Source of the DNA: Typha latifolia
Lineage: Eukaryota > Streptophyta > Magnoliopsida > Poales > Typhaceae
Reading direction: 5' to 3'
DNA length: 64,000 nt
Assembly (NCBI GenBank): GCA_019914945.1
Contig: CM034102.1
Location: forward strand, 15,861,501 to 15,925,500
Shown one piece after another: positions 12,201 to 22,515 of this stretch (position 1 is the stretch's first letter; each line of letters starts with the position of its first letter). The position numbers and the translations under genes were made by a program. The notes beneath the pieces were generated by a model. It was not told the DNA's origin. It saw only the letters and a list, made by a program, of their open reading frames with translations, and did no database searches.

Positions 12201-15200
12201 GAACATGGATTATTATTTTAATGGTATGACATATCCAAAATCCGAAAAATTAGGTTTGCTGCCATGAAATTAACTGAGCAAGCAAATCAATACTGGAACA
12301 ATGTTGAAACTCTTCGTGAGATTAGGGGTGAACTACCGATTAAAAGTTGGACTGATATGGAAAATGAGTTAAAACGTAAATATCTTCCACCTTATTATTA
12401 CCCTAGATTACTAGACAAGTGGAATTGACTTACCCAAGAAAGTAAGTCAGCAAAGGATAACATTGCAGCTTTTGATGAGCTGATGGTTCGGTACAACTTG
12501 ATTAAATCGAAACCCCCTATGCAAATCTTGTCAACATTTAGGGCTGGTCTGCGTGGAGACCTGAGAAATGAGCTCTTTGCTTGTAATATTGATATTTTGA
12601 AAAAAAAAAACTTTCAGTATAGTTCAAGACTTAAAAGAATCCAGATCTAGCCACATCTCAACGAGTCACGAAACTAGGCCTCAAATTCATAAGTCCTCCA
12701 TAGGTCCTCATCAACCAAAATATGTCATTCAATCTATAATCAATCTACCCCTAGCCCTTCACAACCCAAGGTACAATACAATGATAAGACCGTCGAGAAA
12801 GACTTTTCTAAGGTTAATCCCCGAATCAAATGCTATAAGTGTCAAGGCTATGGGCATGTTGCTACAAATTGTGCAAGTCCATATAAAATTAGCTTAATTA
12901 AGAAACCCTTTGAACAAGACTTTGATGAATATGTTCACCATGTAGATGGGAAAAAAGAGAAGACGAATAGGAAAAAACCACCCTAGGATGCCCAAGACAT
13001 AGACTCTATATGATTACATGTTGTAAGATGTGCTCTCTCTCAGCCTAAAGTCAACGATGATTGAAGGCGTAACTCCATTTTTCACACATTTAGAAAAATT
13101 AGAGGTAGAAATTGCAAAGTGATTATGGATAGTGGGAGTTGTATAAATATCGTGTCCTCTACCATTATTTTTAAATTAAACTTGAAAGCGATTCCCCACC
13201 TTAATCCCTATAAGGATTCGTGGATCTACTCAACCACACTAGAGATAAAACAATGGTGTTTGGTCCAAATAGAATTCACAACTTACAAGAATAAGATCCG
13301 CTGTGATGTTTTGACCATTGATGTGGGTCAAATTATCCTTGAAAGTCCTTGAATATATGATAATGATGTTTATATTTATGGTCGTTCAAATATCTACATG
13401 TTTAAATACGAGAGTAAGAAAATTAAAATTCTTCGGTCGCAGCCTAGAAATAACAATGCTGACAAGAAGTCTAATCTCATCTAGTTTGATAGTAGAGTCA
13501 TCTTGATTAGTGTTCGAAACATTAAGCGTGAGATAAGTAAAGGAACTCTTATTCTGATTTTTGCCGCTCGAGAATCCTGAACAAGACTAATGAATCGATT
13601 CCTCTTAAGGTCACTCTCGTGATTGAGGAATTTTCGAACATTTTCCCTGTAATTTCTCGGATAAATTACCACAATGCAAGACATTCAGCATACTACCGAT
13701 CTCATCCCGGGTGCATCTCTTTCAACTTGCCTCATTATCGACTTAATCAAACTAAACACGCTAAACTTAAACAACAAATTGACGAGTTGTTAAGAAAAAA
13801 CTTTTTGAGGAAAACCCAAGTCTTTGCATTGTTCCTGCATTGTTAAGGCCGAAGAAAAATAGAATTTGGCATATGTGCATTGAAAGTCACACCATTAATA
13901 GAATAATGGTAAAATACTGTTTTTCCGTTTTTCGTTTAGATGACATAGTGAATATGATGGTAGGTGCCACAATCTTTGCAAAAATAAATTTAAAAAGTGA
14001 CTTTCACCAAATTCGTATACGTCTTGGCAATGAGTGAAAGACTACTTTTAAAACAAAATATGAGTTATATAAATGGATGGTCATGCCTTTTGGCTTGATT
14101 AATGCTCCAAATACTTTCATGAGAGTGATGACTTAAGTATTATGACCCTTTATGGGATAATTTTTAGTCGTATACTTTGATAACATCCTTATCTACAGTC
14201 GATCTCAGGAGCAACACATAAATCACCTTCGTTAAGTCTATACTATCTTGAAGAAAGAACAACTGTATGCAAACCCTAAGAAATGTACATTTTTGACAAA
14301 CAAAATTTTCTTGGGTTTCATTGTTTCGTCTGAAGAAGTCTCTCTATTGACCCTGATAAAGTCAAAACTATTAATGAATAGAGGCTAAACCTTGTACCAT
14401 AAGAGATGTAAAAATTTTCATGGGCTCACGACCTTCTATCATCATTTCATTAGAGGAATTAGTACCATTATGGCTCCGATAACTGAATGCCTCAAGAAGG
14501 GTGAATTGATTGGTCAAAGAGTGCCACCAAAGCTTTCACCGAAATCAAGAGGAAAATGGTGGAAGCTCTCGTCATGTGATTCCCCGATTTTACTAAAGTC
14601 TTTGAGGTCGCATGTGATGCTTCTAAAGTTATAAGTGGAGTCCTAAGCCAAAAAAGTCATATGATTGCCTACTTTAGTAAGAAGTTGAATAAAACTAGGC
14701 AGCGGTATACAACTTACGATAAAGAATTCTATGTTGTGGTTCAATCTCTTCGTCACTAGAAGCATTATTTGCTCCCATAAGAATTCGTTATTTTCTCTGA
14801 CCATAAGGCACTTCGTTACATCAACTCTCAGAAGAAGCTTAATGCTAGATACGACAAGTGGGTTGAATTTCTCCAGAATTATACGTATACCTTGCGACAC
14901 AAATCTGAAAAGAAGAACAAAACTGCTGATGCACTGAGTCGTTGAATGATCATTCTTTCAAAAATGAATGCGAAGGTAACAGGCTTTGATAAAATCAAAA
15001 TTGAATACGAATCGTGTTCGGAATTTCATAAAGTTTACACCTGTTAAGTGACGAAATGACTCGAGAAATAGATGGTTTCATCTTGTAGTATGGCTATATA
15101 TTTAAATTTTGAACGTTATGCATTCCCAGCATTTCGTTAAGGAAATTTTTAATTTGGGAATTACATGCTAGAGGTCTAGCAGGACACTTTGGGCATGTGA

Positions 15201-18200
15201 AAACTATTAAAACTACTAAACATTGATTTTACTAGCAAGTCTTAAGAAAGATGTTATAAGAATTGTTAGTCGATGTCACACATGTCAACTCGCTAAGCAG
15301 CGAAAGCAGAATATGAGATTGTACACATATTTGTATGTTCCTAATTGTCCATGGCAGGATGTTAGTATGGACTTTTTATTTGGACTTCCGAAGACTAGTC
15401 GAAAGCACAACTCTATTCTCATGGTAGTGGATCAATTTTCTAAGATGAGCCATTTTCTACCCTGTTCTCAAACTTTTGAAGCCTCTCCAGTTGCAAAACT
15501 CTATTTTGATGAAATCGTTAAGCTGCACGGGCTTTCAAAAACCATTGTGTCAGATAGGGATGTGAAATTCACTAGCTATTTTTGGAAAACTCTATGACAT
15601 AAGATGGGAACCAAGCTTCAGTATTCAACCGCTTTCCACCCACAAATGGATGGGCAAATTGAAGTAGTCAATAGGATTTTAGGGAACCTACTGAGGACTC
15701 TTGTTAGTAAAAATTTAAGGGAATAGGATCAAAAACTGTCAACAGCAGAATTTGCATATAACAATTATGTTAATAGATCAATAAGTCTACGTCCAATTGA
15801 GGTAGTGTATAGTTATAAACCTAGAAAGCCTATAGATCTCATTCCTATGTTGTCTGAGTCTGCATCTACATTCACATCACATATTCATGACTTGCATAAA
15901 GAAAGTAGTAACATAATTGCTTATACGAGCAGTATGAGAGTAGCAGAGGAGCACATTTGACGGAGTCGAGTTCTCTACCACTTTGGAAGAATGATGCAGA
16001 TATCACCAATAGGACACGATAAAGTGTACCAGTGTAGAAGGCGTCGACATTTGATAATTCCTCCTATAGGGATTTGGTTATGATTGAGTTTATTTATTAC
16101 GTGATATTCATGATGAATATCATCGATTTTATATTTTTATTTTTTTAAGGTGTCTTTTTTTTATTTCCTATTTAATGTGTCTTTTGCTTATTTCCATTGT
16201 ACGTCTATATATAGTCTCCTTTGGGGAAATTGGTGGGGAATTATTTTAAGGGTGCAATTGTGAAACCCCATTCATCTTCTCTTTTTGTTTCCTCCTCCAT
16301 CTCCTCTCCATCACGTTTTGCATTAATAATATTAGAGTTATCTGATTATATTTTATTTATTTATTTATTTAGATATATGGTGACTTTATATAAATAGGGC
16401 CAATGCCCCATCTATCATTTTAATCAATACATTTTTCACTAGACTTCCTCCTCTCTTCCTCTATTCTCTCCAAACCCAATCTAGTTTAGATCTTATATTG
16501 TTTCATGGTATCAGAGCTTCCCGATTTTTAGGGACCTTGCTAGTTAGTCCTCTCCTTCTCCAACAGTCTCTCTCACTCACACTGCTCGAAATCCTAATTG
16601 TTGAAAGCCTCTCCAACTACCTCAAGCTTGCCAGCAACTATTGTAGCCACAGCCGCAGCAGTCGCATTCAGCCGAACAGCAGTCATCCGCAGCGATTGCA
16701 GTAGCTGTGCTTCTTCTCCCTCGTCTTGAGCTCCTCTCTTCGCCATTCTCTGCAATTCCAGCAACATAGCCGTAGCAACTCTGTTCGCAAGCAGTAGTAG
16801 TAAGCGCTCACCAACTATTTGATGAAAGTTCGGATGTCCATAACCCTCTTTTTTAGCACAGCAACACGTCTTTAGCTAGTGCTCACCAAGTGCTCGACGG
16901 AAGTTCACTTGTCCACTGCTCTCTCCGTCAGCAATACTATTCAAAGATTTCGCTCACCAAGTTTTCGACGAAAGTCTACTGTGTAAAGTCCGGCAGTAAA
17001 ATTGTTTTTCTACAAGTGTGTGTCAAGCTGTCATTCTTTAACAGTTCTGTTTTCAGCAATTGCTCACCGAGTGTTCGACGAAAGTCTAATGTGTAAAGCA
17101 CTCAAGTTTTCAGCAGACCTATCCAAATTTGGCACCTATTTGTAGCATGTCAAAGTTAGCAGCACTGTTCACCAAGTGTTTGACGAAATCCCTAAGTCAG
17201 AAATTTTCAAAACACCCTCAAGATGTTTAGTAGGTTCTCTCTTCTAATGGCATCTTGTGTTTTGATCAGCCATGAGAGTCTTAGCTTCACTGGTGCCTCT
17301 ATTTCTACCTCTATTTTCTCTGGTATTACTAAATCTTAGATTTTCAATTATGGCGCCTCACATCACATGATCGGTGACTCATTTATTTTCACTAGTCTCA
17401 CCCTTGCCCCCACCAATCTGCTCATGTTCATAGCGCTGATGGGACTCACTATCCCATCTCTCATATTGGCTACATCACTCGACTAACAGATCCTCCTAGA
17501 AGTCTTACTTTATCTAATGTCTGGCTTATTCTCGATCTTACAATGAGCTTTATTTTTGTTACTCAACTTTTCAACTCTAGTTACCATGTGTCCTCTTCTA
17601 CTTCTTGTGTTGGGTAGGACGCATCAACAGGTCAGAAGATTGGAATCAGTAGTTGGATTTATGGGCTCTACTATCTAGACCAGCTTCACCTTCCTCTATT
17701 TAATCCCAGTGTTTGTCACGTCACTCCCTTATCTCCTTCATACTTGTGGCATCAGCGTTTAGGTCATGTATCTAATCAGCATCTAGTCAGCATCTCAAGA
17801 CTCTATCCATGCTTGGATCCTTACGTAATAGTACTTTTTTCTATTTATCTCCTTATACTGGATGTAGGTTGGCAAAACACCAGGCCCTTTATTTTCCTCA
17901 TAGTAAGAGTATCTCTGATTTCCCCTTCGATCTTGTACACTCTGATATTTGGGGTCCCGCTCCACCATCTTTTGGACTTAGCTTTCTTTATTATATATGC
18001 TTTATTCATGATTTCTCTCGTTTCACTTGGATTTATCTCATGTGTCAACGCTCTGAGATATGTCAGATCTATCATAATTTCTCTTCTATGGCTCATACTC
18101 TATTTGGCCGATCTATTAAGATTTTCTGATCTGACGGTGCTTGAGAGTACCTTTCCTCTGAGTTTCATTCTATTCATACTTCTACCAGCACCTTATCTCA

Positions 18201-21200
18201 GCAGTCCTGTCCCTATACCCTTGCTCAGAATGGTGTTGGGAACGAAAGCATAGTTATCTTCTTGAGGCCACCCATGCTCTTCTTTTTGAGGCTTATGTTC
18301 CTCAATCTTATTGGGTTGAAGACTTTCTTACTGCTCTCTATCTAATCAATCGAACTCCATCTTCAGTCTTTTATGATGTGACCGCATATGAGCGTCTCTA
18401 TGGTACTTCACCATTTTTTGATCCTCTTCGTATTTTCTGGTGCACCTATTTTGTTCTTCCTTCAGGTGAACGCAACAAATTATCCCATTGGAAAGCTAAA
18501 TGCGTCTTTCTAGGATATAGTCCTAAGCATAAAGGCTATCATTGTTATGAAACTTATGCTCGTTGTCTTAGAATATCACACCATGTCACTTTTTTGGAAG
18601 AACCCTTCTTTACCTTCGATGTTGTGGCTCTCTCAGACTTATCTTTTTCTAGATCTCCATGCACCTATTCTATCTTTCGCCCCTTCCGATGTCCCTACCT
18701 CACCCCATCATCTACCCCTCCAGAATGGCTCTCTCACTGAGGTTCCAGCTTTTCCAGATGAGTACCCCTCTTCCCATGATGACCCTGCCATACTTCTTTA
18801 CTCACAAGTCATGTCCCCCTCATACAACTAAGCCTCTTTCTACTGGTAGTATCCCTCCAACCATCACATCCTCTACTGTGACAGCTCCTGCATCCGCTCG
18901 TCGTTATCTAAAACGTGAGCATCGCATTCACGACTGGTATGATTTTTTGATGTCTTCCACTACCTACTCTCCCTAGTTTTATACATTCCTTGCAACTATC
19001 CACTCCACCCTTCAGCCCAAGTCATATCGTGAGGCTGTCTAGGTTCCAGAGTGACAGCAGGCTATGGCAAATGAGCTTCAGGCCCTTTAGCAGATGCATA
19101 CTTGGGATGTTGTCCCTCGCCCGCCTGACATCGTGTCTGTCAGCTGTAAATAGATCTTCAAAGTCAAATATCGATCTGATAGATTCATTGCTAGGTATAA
19201 AGCTTGTCTGGTTGCTCGGGGATTCACTCAGGAATACAGGACAGACTACGATGAGACATTTTCTCTTGTTGCTTGGATGACTTCTGTTCACATTATTCTT
19301 GCTATTGCTTCTAATCGCCAGTGGTCTTTTCATCAAATGCATGTGAAGAATGTGTTTCTTCATGGTTTATTTGACAAGGAAGTGTACATGGATACTCCAC
19401 CTGGTTTTCTTCTTATCCCAGGTCACATCTGTCGATTACGATGAGCTATTTATAGGCTCAAGCAGACTCCTCGTGCCTGGTTTGATCAATTTCGTCATGT
19501 TCTTATAACCTACAGATTTCAGGAGAGTCCCTCTGAGCATCTATGTTTCTGCGGTCTTCTGCTCAGGGTTATGTCCTCCTACTGTATGTCGATGACATAA
19601 TTATCATCGGAGATAACGATTAGGATCCACTTTCTTCAACATCATCTTTAGAGTAAATTTGAGATGAAGGACCTCGGTCCTCTTTGGTACTTTCTAGGTA
19701 TCAAAATTGCTCAGTTATCTCATGATCTTTTGTTGTCCTAGGAGAAATATATTATCGACATTCTCAGTCGTGCTGCTATCATTGACACCCGTCCCGCTGC
19801 TACCCGAGTTGAGCTTCATGTGAAACTTCAGCCTGATGAAGGACAACTTCTTCTAGATCCAACTAGATATCGTCGGTTGGTCAAGAGGTTCATTTACCCG
19901 TCTATTTATTACCCAACTTGATATCTCTCATGCAACTTATTTTATCACTCAGTTCATGCAAGCTCCTCGAATTGCCACTATGTTGTTCTTATGCATATTC
20001 TTTGATATCTTCGTGGTACTATCACCAGCTGGTGACAAATCTGATCGAGAGTCTACTACTAGCTTCTGTATTTTTCTGAGACTCCCTAATTTTCTAATGC
20101 AGTTTAAAGCGGAATGTAGTCTCTCTCTCTAGTATTGAGTCAAGGTATCAAACTATGTGTGTGGTGATTAAGGAGATTGTTTTGCTCCATCGCCTCCTTA
20201 GTGATATAGGTGTTCCATTGCCCCTCCCAACTCCTCTTTATGTCAATAATGATAGTGCTAAAAAGCTCGCTGAAAATCCTATTTTTCATAAAAGGATGAA
20301 GCACATTGAAGACAATATGCACTACACTTACAAAGAGTACTAAGTTGGCATTATTTCTCTCCATAGCCTCAGCACTAAGAAGCAGATCGCAGACTTCTTC
20401 ATGAAGTCTCTTCCTCTTTTGCGTTTTGAATATCTAGTTAGTAAACTATCAGTTTATAATCCACCTTAAGTTTGAGGGGAGTATTAGAGTTATTTGGTTA
20501 TATTTTATTTATTTATTTAGATATATTGTGACTTTGTATAAATAGGGCCAAAGCCCCCTCTATCATTTCAATCAATATATTTTTCACCAAACTTTCTCCT
20601 CTCCTCCCTTACTCTCCAAACCCAATCTAGGGTTAGACCTTGTATTGTTTCGTGCAAGTGTCATTTCACATAAGAAAGTTCAACATTCACCTTTTTCCTT
20701 TATGACAGTATCAGTTGCAAAAAGCTGGTCATTGAAACTCCTCTCCAATTCCTCCTTCTCATGTTTAAGTTCCACCATCAACTGCTTCCCTAAGAAGAAA
20801 AAAAAAATACTATCATGTATTAAACTCTTGCCAAGATAACAGGATGAGATTGCTAATGCATGCTTCAAGAACATATAGGAAAATCGAGCTGTATCCAAGA
20901 ATGGGGTTATCAAATCACAGTTGAAAGTTGACTATTATGCATAGGTCCCAAGAAACCGGATATGCTGCAAAACTTACCATCATTAATCTCTTTCTCTGCA
21001 CACTTTAATCTTGTAGAAGAATCATTTAACAGGGAGTCAAAGTCATTGAAAGATTTCAAATGGTGCTCAAGCCTTCCTTCAAAAGACTTCTTGTCTTCCT
21101 CGGCTGCTAAAGAAGTGCCTCCTCAATTACTTGAAGATGATCAGGCAACAAGGAAAATTACCAACACTTAAGCATTACCTTTGAGAGTTTGACCAGCTAA

Positions 21201-22207
21201 CTGCTGCAAAGTTTCAGTCAGTTGATCACACATAGTCTTGGTTGAAGATAATTTTGAATCTAATCCCTGCCAGAGCTTTGAATCTTCTGTTTGCTTCACT
21301 TTTAGCTTCGCATTTTCATTGACTGCTTGTTGTAGTTTGGATTCTAATACATGTATCAGTTCCGTTGCTCTTTTCAGCTTTGTGTGCTGTTTATCAATGA
21401 CATTAAATAGTCATATTAGTTTTAAACTTTTGATCAGCCCAAGAAAGCACCAAACAAAAGAATATCATAGAACAGAGTTACTTCTGGCGAAAAAAAATTA
21501 AGCAAGATGTAACATGACAGACATTGCACTGTTCCAAGCAAAACAAGAAATCTAAATATTTTTTAAAAAAAAATACAATTATATAAAAGATGATATGATG
21601 CAAATACTGAGCCAAAAGGGATGATTCTGACTTTCAAAGTTTACAAATAGACCAAATTGGCCTTTACAGTGAAAAAGACCTGTTGCTGATGAAAATTATA
21701 ATTTAAATTACATCCTGCATGAGTAAATTTCCAAAAGAAGCAATAAATCAGAAAGTTGTTGAAAGAAAAAGAGGAAATCAAACACTAACATTACAAAAGT
21801 AAAGATCATCAGATATTAAAGTTTTAAAACCAGGGAAATTCAAGAAAAGCGATCAACGGTAAGGCAAAAATAGAAAAAGGCAAGTATTTTACCGTCATCT
21901 CAAGATCAGTCTTCACTGAAGCTTGCTCTTTAACCAACTTCTCTGAAATCAAACACATCAAGAATCGGAATCACCACACAAGTCTAACCCTTCCGATCGG
22001 CCAATAATATGTAAAAGAAAATCTATTTCGGAAAGAAACCAAACCTGCAGTGAGCTTTAGATTCGCAAAGCTTCCATACGAGATTGAATCGGAGGAAGAT
22101 CTCGGATTTGAAGGAGGATAAGCAGCTTTCCCAGCCCCAGCGAGGGATCCACTCAAGGATCTGAAGTGATCCATGCTCTTCATGCCGGTAAACCCTAATT
22201 TATGCAT
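270..22207 (-). CDS. ZYP1: Synaptonemal complex transverse filament protein ZYP1 (3' end outside window)
   Basis: Structural coiled-coil protein that zips homologous chromosome axes together at meiotic pachytene. Coding exons (minus): 22207-22045, 21942-21893, 21386-21179, 21103-20978, 20789-20691, 3585-2909, 2828-2580, 2485-2363, 2298-2230, 2137-2027, 725-618, 538-428, 356-270. All phases agree, giving 727 codons with no stop. The N-terminus reads [20 protein letters not shown], followed by [17 protein letters not shown], as in known ZYP1 proteins. The rest is almost continuous heptad coiled coil, including [20 protein letters not shown] and [16 protein letters not shown]. The usual basic C-terminal tail is missing because it lies left of position 1. 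The start is the ATG opening this conserved N-terminus; an in-frame TTG just upstream is not used. Intron 5 (20690-3586) is swollen by retrotransposons. The intron after exon 9 is GC-AG. Family identity is from recalled homologues; exon borders are read from sequence. Confidence 0.95.
3928..4590 (-). repeat. 3' LTR of the chromovirus-type element
   Basis: About 663 bases, matching 9329-9918 along its length but with extra sequence inside. It contains an internal tandem unit of about 88 bases (starts near 4324 and 4412) rich in the palindrome GTTCGAAC. Confidence 0.88.
4620..9299 (-). pseudogene. Chromovirus gag-pol remnant with chromodomain, inactive
   Basis: Gag starts at 9299 ([11 protein letters not shown]). 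Its core motif [14 protein letters not shown] is near 8610, and a knuckle [14 protein letters not shown] begins at 8011. The protease reads [11 protein letters not shown] at about 7760, where glycine of the D-[ST]-G triad is replaced by glutamate. RT blocks are [11 protein letters not shown] (about 7050), [13 protein letters not shown] (about 6930), [12 protein letters not shown] and FLDD (6761-6766). RNase H has IECDASGAG. The integrase core spans about 5370-5870 with [12 protein letters not shown] chromodomain ([16 protein letters not shown]) lies near 4640-4700 with a stop just upstream. Several stops and frameshifts break the frame. Confidence 0.88.
9329..9918 (-). repeat. 5' LTR of the chromovirus-type element
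   Basis: About 590 bases. It shares the GTTCGAAC-rich zone (9675-9840) with the 3' LTR. It ends at 9329 next to the primer binding site, and its outer end abuts the TTATG duplication. Confidence 0.88.
9924..10202 (+). repeat. Right part of the split 5' LTR of the middle gypsy element
   Basis: It continues the LTR broken at 3927. The junction base order matches the unbroken 3' LTR at about 16082. It ends GCATCA before the primer binding site. The left part is 3834-3927. Confidence 0.85.
10240..11780 (+). other. Long non-coding leader of the middle gypsy element
   Basis: This 1.5 kb lies between the primer binding site and the first gag codons. It is unusually C- and pyrimidine-rich up to about 11300. 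It holds a repeat of about 58 bases beginning ATCCCAAC at 10565, 10622 and 10681, and a repeat of about 40 bases ending TTACCCACTAGACCCAAA before 10796 and 10834. Open frames here are proline/serine-rich and look like composition artefacts. Confidence 0.6.
11807..15991 (+). pseudogene. Middle gypsy gag-pol remnant, inactive
   Basis: Gag opens near 11807 with a coiled stretch ([18 protein letters not shown]). A CCHC zinc knuckle, [14 protein letters not shown], is at 12831-12872. The protease keeps its MDSGS active site at about 13122. The RT has [13 protein letters not shown] near 13977, but its catalytic box reads YFDN rather than YFDD (AAC at 14182). RNase H is broken. The integrase has a degraded HHCC zone near 15180 and a core with SMDFLFGLP and [10 protein letters not shown] (15360-15590). 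Many stops and frameshifts separate the domains. Confidence 0.85.
15992..16325 (+). repeat. 3' LTR of the middle gypsy element
   Basis: It starts TGATGC after a GGAAGAA purine tract and ends GCATTA, where the 5' LTR ends GCATCA. It matches 3834-3927 joined to 9924-10202, but lacks a stretch of about 35 bases present in the 5' copy. Confidence 0.85.
16330..16505 (+). repeat. 5' LTR of the copia element
   Basis: About 176 bases, ending in TTTCA next to the primer binding site. It carries a TATAAATAGGGCCAA block, the likely promoter of the element, shared with the 3' LTR. Confidence 0.85.
16805..17190 (+). repeat. Five-copy degenerate repeat in the copia leader/gag region
   Basis: The core GCTCACCAAGTGTTCGACGA recurs with variation at 16805, 16881, 16952, 17062 and 17167. 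The spacings are 76, 71, 110 and 105 bases. The core is much better conserved than the DNA between copies. Confidence 0.7.
17240..20460 (+). pseudogene. Copia gag-pol remnant (protease, integrase, RT, RNase H), inactive
   Basis: Protease remnant near 17343-17380 reads [12 protein letters not shown]; the catalytic aspartate is replaced by asparagine (AAT at 17346). The GAG-pre-integrase motif [10 protein letters not shown] is at 17747. The integrase core follows ([17 protein letters not shown]), then a hinge. The RT begins around 19140; its YVDD box (19585-19596) is intact. RNase H ends with FHKRMKHIE around 20300. In-frame stops and frameshifts interrupt every domain, so no full polyprotein can be made. 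Confidence 0.85.
20482..20652 (+). repeat. 3' LTR of the copia element
   Basis: About 171 bases, aligned end to end with 16330-16505. It differs by a 4-base loss in the ATTT repeat and many substitutions. Its last base has changed from A to G. It ends only 38 bases from the exon 5 donor of ZYP1. Confidence 0.85.
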
Positions 22208-22505
22208 CAAGAAACCTAGAAAAAAGATCTATAACGTCTAAACCCTAAAATTTCAACGATGATCTCCACTAGAGGAAACCGGTTACCGCAAACCCTACCA
22301 AAAGACCCACGGATTCGGAGAGGCAAACCCCAAGGATGAGATCTCTTACAATTAGGAGAGACGATTTCGATCTATTCTTATCTGGAAACCCAAGATTATT
22401 CTCCAAGTGAGAAATCCACAAGAAAGGGAACGAGATCGTGGATTTGAGAGAGAACGAAGAGAGAGGACAAAAAGGTTTGAATGAGATCGGGCGCCATCAC
22501 TCCCA

Positions 22506-22515
22506 CTATTTATAG
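22506..22515 (-). promoter_or_regulatory. TATA box of ZYP1
   Basis: On the minus strand this reads CTATAAATAG, about 300 bases upstream of the ZYP1 ATG. The DNA between is purine-rich leader with no competing gene. The position suits a start site near 22475, which is an inference. Confidence 0.55.

Larger units (their letters stand above)
3834..16325 (+). mobile_element. Ty3/gypsy LTR retrotransposon (middle layer), itself interrupted
   Basis: The 5' LTR (3834-3927 plus 9924-10202) is split by the minus-strand gypsy element. The 3' LTR is 15992-16325. A tRNA-Met type primer binding site follows the 5' LTR at 10206 (TGGTATCAGAG). The element sits one base inside the copia 5' end. Its left duplication is GCAAT (3829-3833) and the right copy reads ATAAT (16326-16330), which differs by two transitions. 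Gag, protease, RT and integrase follow in Ty3/gypsy order. I could not assign a clade. Confidence 0.88.
16330..20652 (+). mobile_element. Ty1/copia LTR retrotransposon, oldest layer of the nest
   Basis: The 5' LTR is 16330-16505, followed directly by a tRNA-Met primer binding site (TGGTATCAGAGC at 16506). The 3' LTR is 20482-20652, preceded by the polypurine tract TTTGAGGGGAG. Domain order is the copia one: protease, integrase, reverse transcriptase, RNase H. The flank to the right is TGCAA (20653-20657). The matching left copy is at 3828-3832, on the far side of the gypsy elements, which shows that copia was there first. By eye the two LTRs differ at roughly 18-20 of about 170 positions, so this is an old insertion. 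Both LTRs begin TATTAG, so the first dinucleotide is no longer TG. Confidence 0.9.
3586..20690 (-). other. Intron 5 of ZYP1, about 17.1 kb, filled with nested retrotransposons
   Basis: The donor is at 20690 (AAAAAG then GTGAAT on the minus strand) and the acceptor is just above 3585 (TGTAG). Both flanking exons have phase 1 and join to read [14 protein letters not shown], which fits the family. Removing the inserted block with one TGCAA copy leaves about 280 bases, a normal size beside the gene's other introns. All repeat features between 3833 and 20652 lie inside this intron. Confidence 0.85.
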
